Assembly: GCA_021823875.1 (NCBI GenBank)
Contig: JAKAMD010000225.1
Coordinates: 1 to 6,017 of the forward strand
Direction: 5' to 3'
DNA length: 6,017 nt
DNA from: Pseudomonadota bacterium
GTDB lineage: Bacteria > Pseudomonadota > Alphaproteobacteria > Rhizobiales > Xanthobacteraceae
Under the pieces are notes generated by a model, which was given only the letters and a program-made list of their open reading frames with translations, was not told the origin of the DNA and made no database searches. A program made the position numbers and the translations under genes. This document shows, piece after piece, positions 5,026-6,017 of this stretch (its first letter is position 1; each line of letters opens with the position of its first letter).

Positions 5026-5553
5026 TCAAAGGCCATTATTGGGCATCGGTCCCCGCATCGAGCCCCGCAAGGATGACGCGCGCGCACTATTGTTGATGAC
5101 CACCGTGCCCAGCAGGATGTCGTGCAACAGCCGCCGGCGCTCGTTGAAGAAGGCCACCAGAAGGACGAACGGCGTCAGTGTTGAAATGGTGAGCCAGAAT
5201 ACGATGGCATGCACCGCGCCGAGCACGAAATAGGCCGGCGCCCCATACCAGGTGCGCATTTCCAGATCCATGACCCGCATGCCGAGGGTGGCCGAGGCCT
5301 GTCCGCCCAGCGTGAGCCCGAAATAGACCAGCGCCCAGATCACAGTCGCCGGCGACAGCAGCCAGTAGAGCGCAAAGCCGAGCCCGAAGGTGACGATGCC
5401 GAAGGCGAAAATAAACATGGCCGCCAGCGCCACGGGCACCGCCAGAACGACGAAATCGATGATAAACGCGATCACCCGGCGCGCCAGTACGCCTTCGAAT
5501 AGTTCCGGTTGCGTCGCCGGGTCGTAGGCATGGGGTTTGATGTCGATTGTCAT
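5026..5553 (-). CDS. RDD family integral membrane protein
   Basis: A 175-residue inner-membrane protein of the RDD family, named for a conserved Arg and two Asp. Their likely places are Arg26 and Asp33 in ARRVIAFIIDFVVL, and Asp145 in RRRLLHDILLGTVVI. GQASATLGMRVMDLEM (85-99) is also typical. Hydrophobic spans are visible at about 28-54, 55-80 and 108-136, giving three or four membrane segments. Some RDD proteins have been linked to ion transport, but for most, including this one, the role is unknown. The ATG at 5551-5553 has a good ribosome site: GAGGGGG ends 7 bases upstream. It is the first gene of a probable two-gene unit with bpt and is divergent from the threonine ammonia-lyase gene. 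The 23 residues after HDILLGTVVINN are polar and probably cytoplasmic. Confidence 0.9.
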   Translation of the reverse strand: MTIDIKPHAYDPATQPELFEGVLARRVIAFIIDFVVLAVPVALAAMFIFAFGIVTFGLGFALYWLLSPATVIWALVYFGLTLGGQASATLGMRVMDLEMRTWYGAPAYFVLGAVHAIVFWLTISTLTPFVLLVAFFNERRRLLHDILLGTVVINNSARASSLRGSMRGPMPNNGL

Positions 5554-5705
5554 TCGCCAACCCCCTCACAAAATCCGTTGCAGGACACCGGCCGTCAGCC
5601 TTATCGAGATGGATAAAGAATCGGCGCTGCGCAAGAGGGGCGACAAATCGGGCAACGGGCCGTCGCCGCATCTTTGCGCCGGAGCGCCGAATACGGAGGT
5701 CAGTC

Positions 5706-6017
5706 GTGCGCATCAGCATCGCCGATATTGAAGCTGCCCGGAAGGCCCTCCGGGGCGCCGTGCTCAACACCCCCATCCTGCCGGCGCCGCGGCTGTCCGC
5801 GCTCACCGGCGCCACAGTCTATGTCAAGTACGAGAACCTGCAGGTCACCAATTCGTTCAAGGACCGCGGGGCGTTCAACAAGCTCAACACACTGAGCGAG
5901 GCCGAACGCGCGCGCGGCGTGGTCGCCATGTCGGCCGGCAATCACGCCCAGGCGGTCGCCTATCACGCCCAGCGGCGCGGCATTCCGGCCACCATCGTGA
6001 TGCCGGTGACCACCCCC
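5706..6017 (+). CDS. ilvA: Threonine ammonia-lyase (threonine dehydratase), partial, C-terminus beyond window
   Basis: A PLP-dependent fold-type II enzyme that deaminates L-threonine to 2-oxobutanoate, the first step towards isoleucine, in the cytoplasm. The frame is open for 104 codons to the right edge. The PLP lysine lies in NSFKDRGAFNKL (Lys52), and the loop SAGNHAQ at 76-82 matches the family. TPILPAPRLSALTG and VYVKYENLQ are also typical. The start is a GTG at 5706-5708, 5 bases after a strong GGAGGT (5695-5700). The symbol is tentative: the N-terminus cannot separate a biosynthetic IlvA from a TdcB-like enzyme, or fully exclude a serine/threonine racemase of the same fold. The 152-bp region shared with the divergent RDD gene (5554-5705) shows only weak promoter-like sequences. 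Confidence 0.9.
   Translation, partial: MRISIADIEAARKALRGAVLNTPILPAPRLSALTGATVYVKYENLQVTNSFKDRGAFNKLNTLSEAERARGVVAMSAGNHAQAVAYHAQRRGIPATIVMPVTTP

Noticed and set aside
4353..5096. 247-residue plus-strand frame
   Set aside because: It is antisense to bpt, which is strongly supported by conserved motifs along its whole length.
5087..5815. 242-residue minus-strand frame
   Set aside because: It is a shifted frame of the RDD gene that also runs opposite the threonine ammonia-lyase start. It is Arg-rich and lacks RDD features.

Overview
This window looks like ordinary chromosome from a GC-rich alphaproteobacterium, probably of the order Hyphomicrobiales (Bradyrhizobium and relatives). The reasons are the codon use, the mntR/mntH pair and the Bpt and RDD protein sequences. 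This is a judgement from remembered protein families, not a search. I found no tRNA, rRNA, CRISPR array, prophage or intact insertion sequence.

Layout from left to right: (a) 1-415, minus strand: the N-terminal part of a dienelactone hydrolase that runs off the left edge. (b) About 575-920, minus: a broken 5' fragment of a cation:proton antiporter, with one frameshift and a lost C-terminal part. (c) 955-1422, minus: mntR, a manganese-sensing DtxR-family repressor. (d) 1423-1624: the divergent control region, with two copies of the palindrome TGTAGC-N4-GCTACA around a recognisable promoter. (e) 1625-2902, plus: mntH, an Nramp-family proton-coupled manganese importer. (f) 2924-3391, minus: a secreted six-cysteine protein of unknown function. 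(g) 3392-3920: a gene-poor stretch holding one perfect 12-bp palindrome. (h) 3921-4025, plus: a 34-residue single-span membrane protein followed by a clear intrinsic terminator. (i) 4212-4961 and 5026-5553, minus: bpt (leucyl-transferase of the N-degron pathway) downstream of an RDD-family membrane protein, probably one transcription unit. (j) 5706 to the right edge, plus: the N-terminal part of a PLP-dependent threonine ammonia-lyase.

The best-supported functional unit is mntR-mntH. The repressor carries the manganese-binding residues of its family and is divergent from the importer. The shared intergenic region holds two operators with the same TAGC-N4-GCTA core as the E. coli MntR site. 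The expected logic is that Mn-loaded MntR shuts off mntH, and perhaps itself, when manganese is sufficient. The antiporter remnant lies 34 bp downstream of mntR on the same strand and is probably a decayed gene that was once co-transcribed with it.

I see no convincing sign of a wholly new system. The least explained parts are the six-cysteine secreted protein, the small membrane protein and the gene-poor stretch between them.
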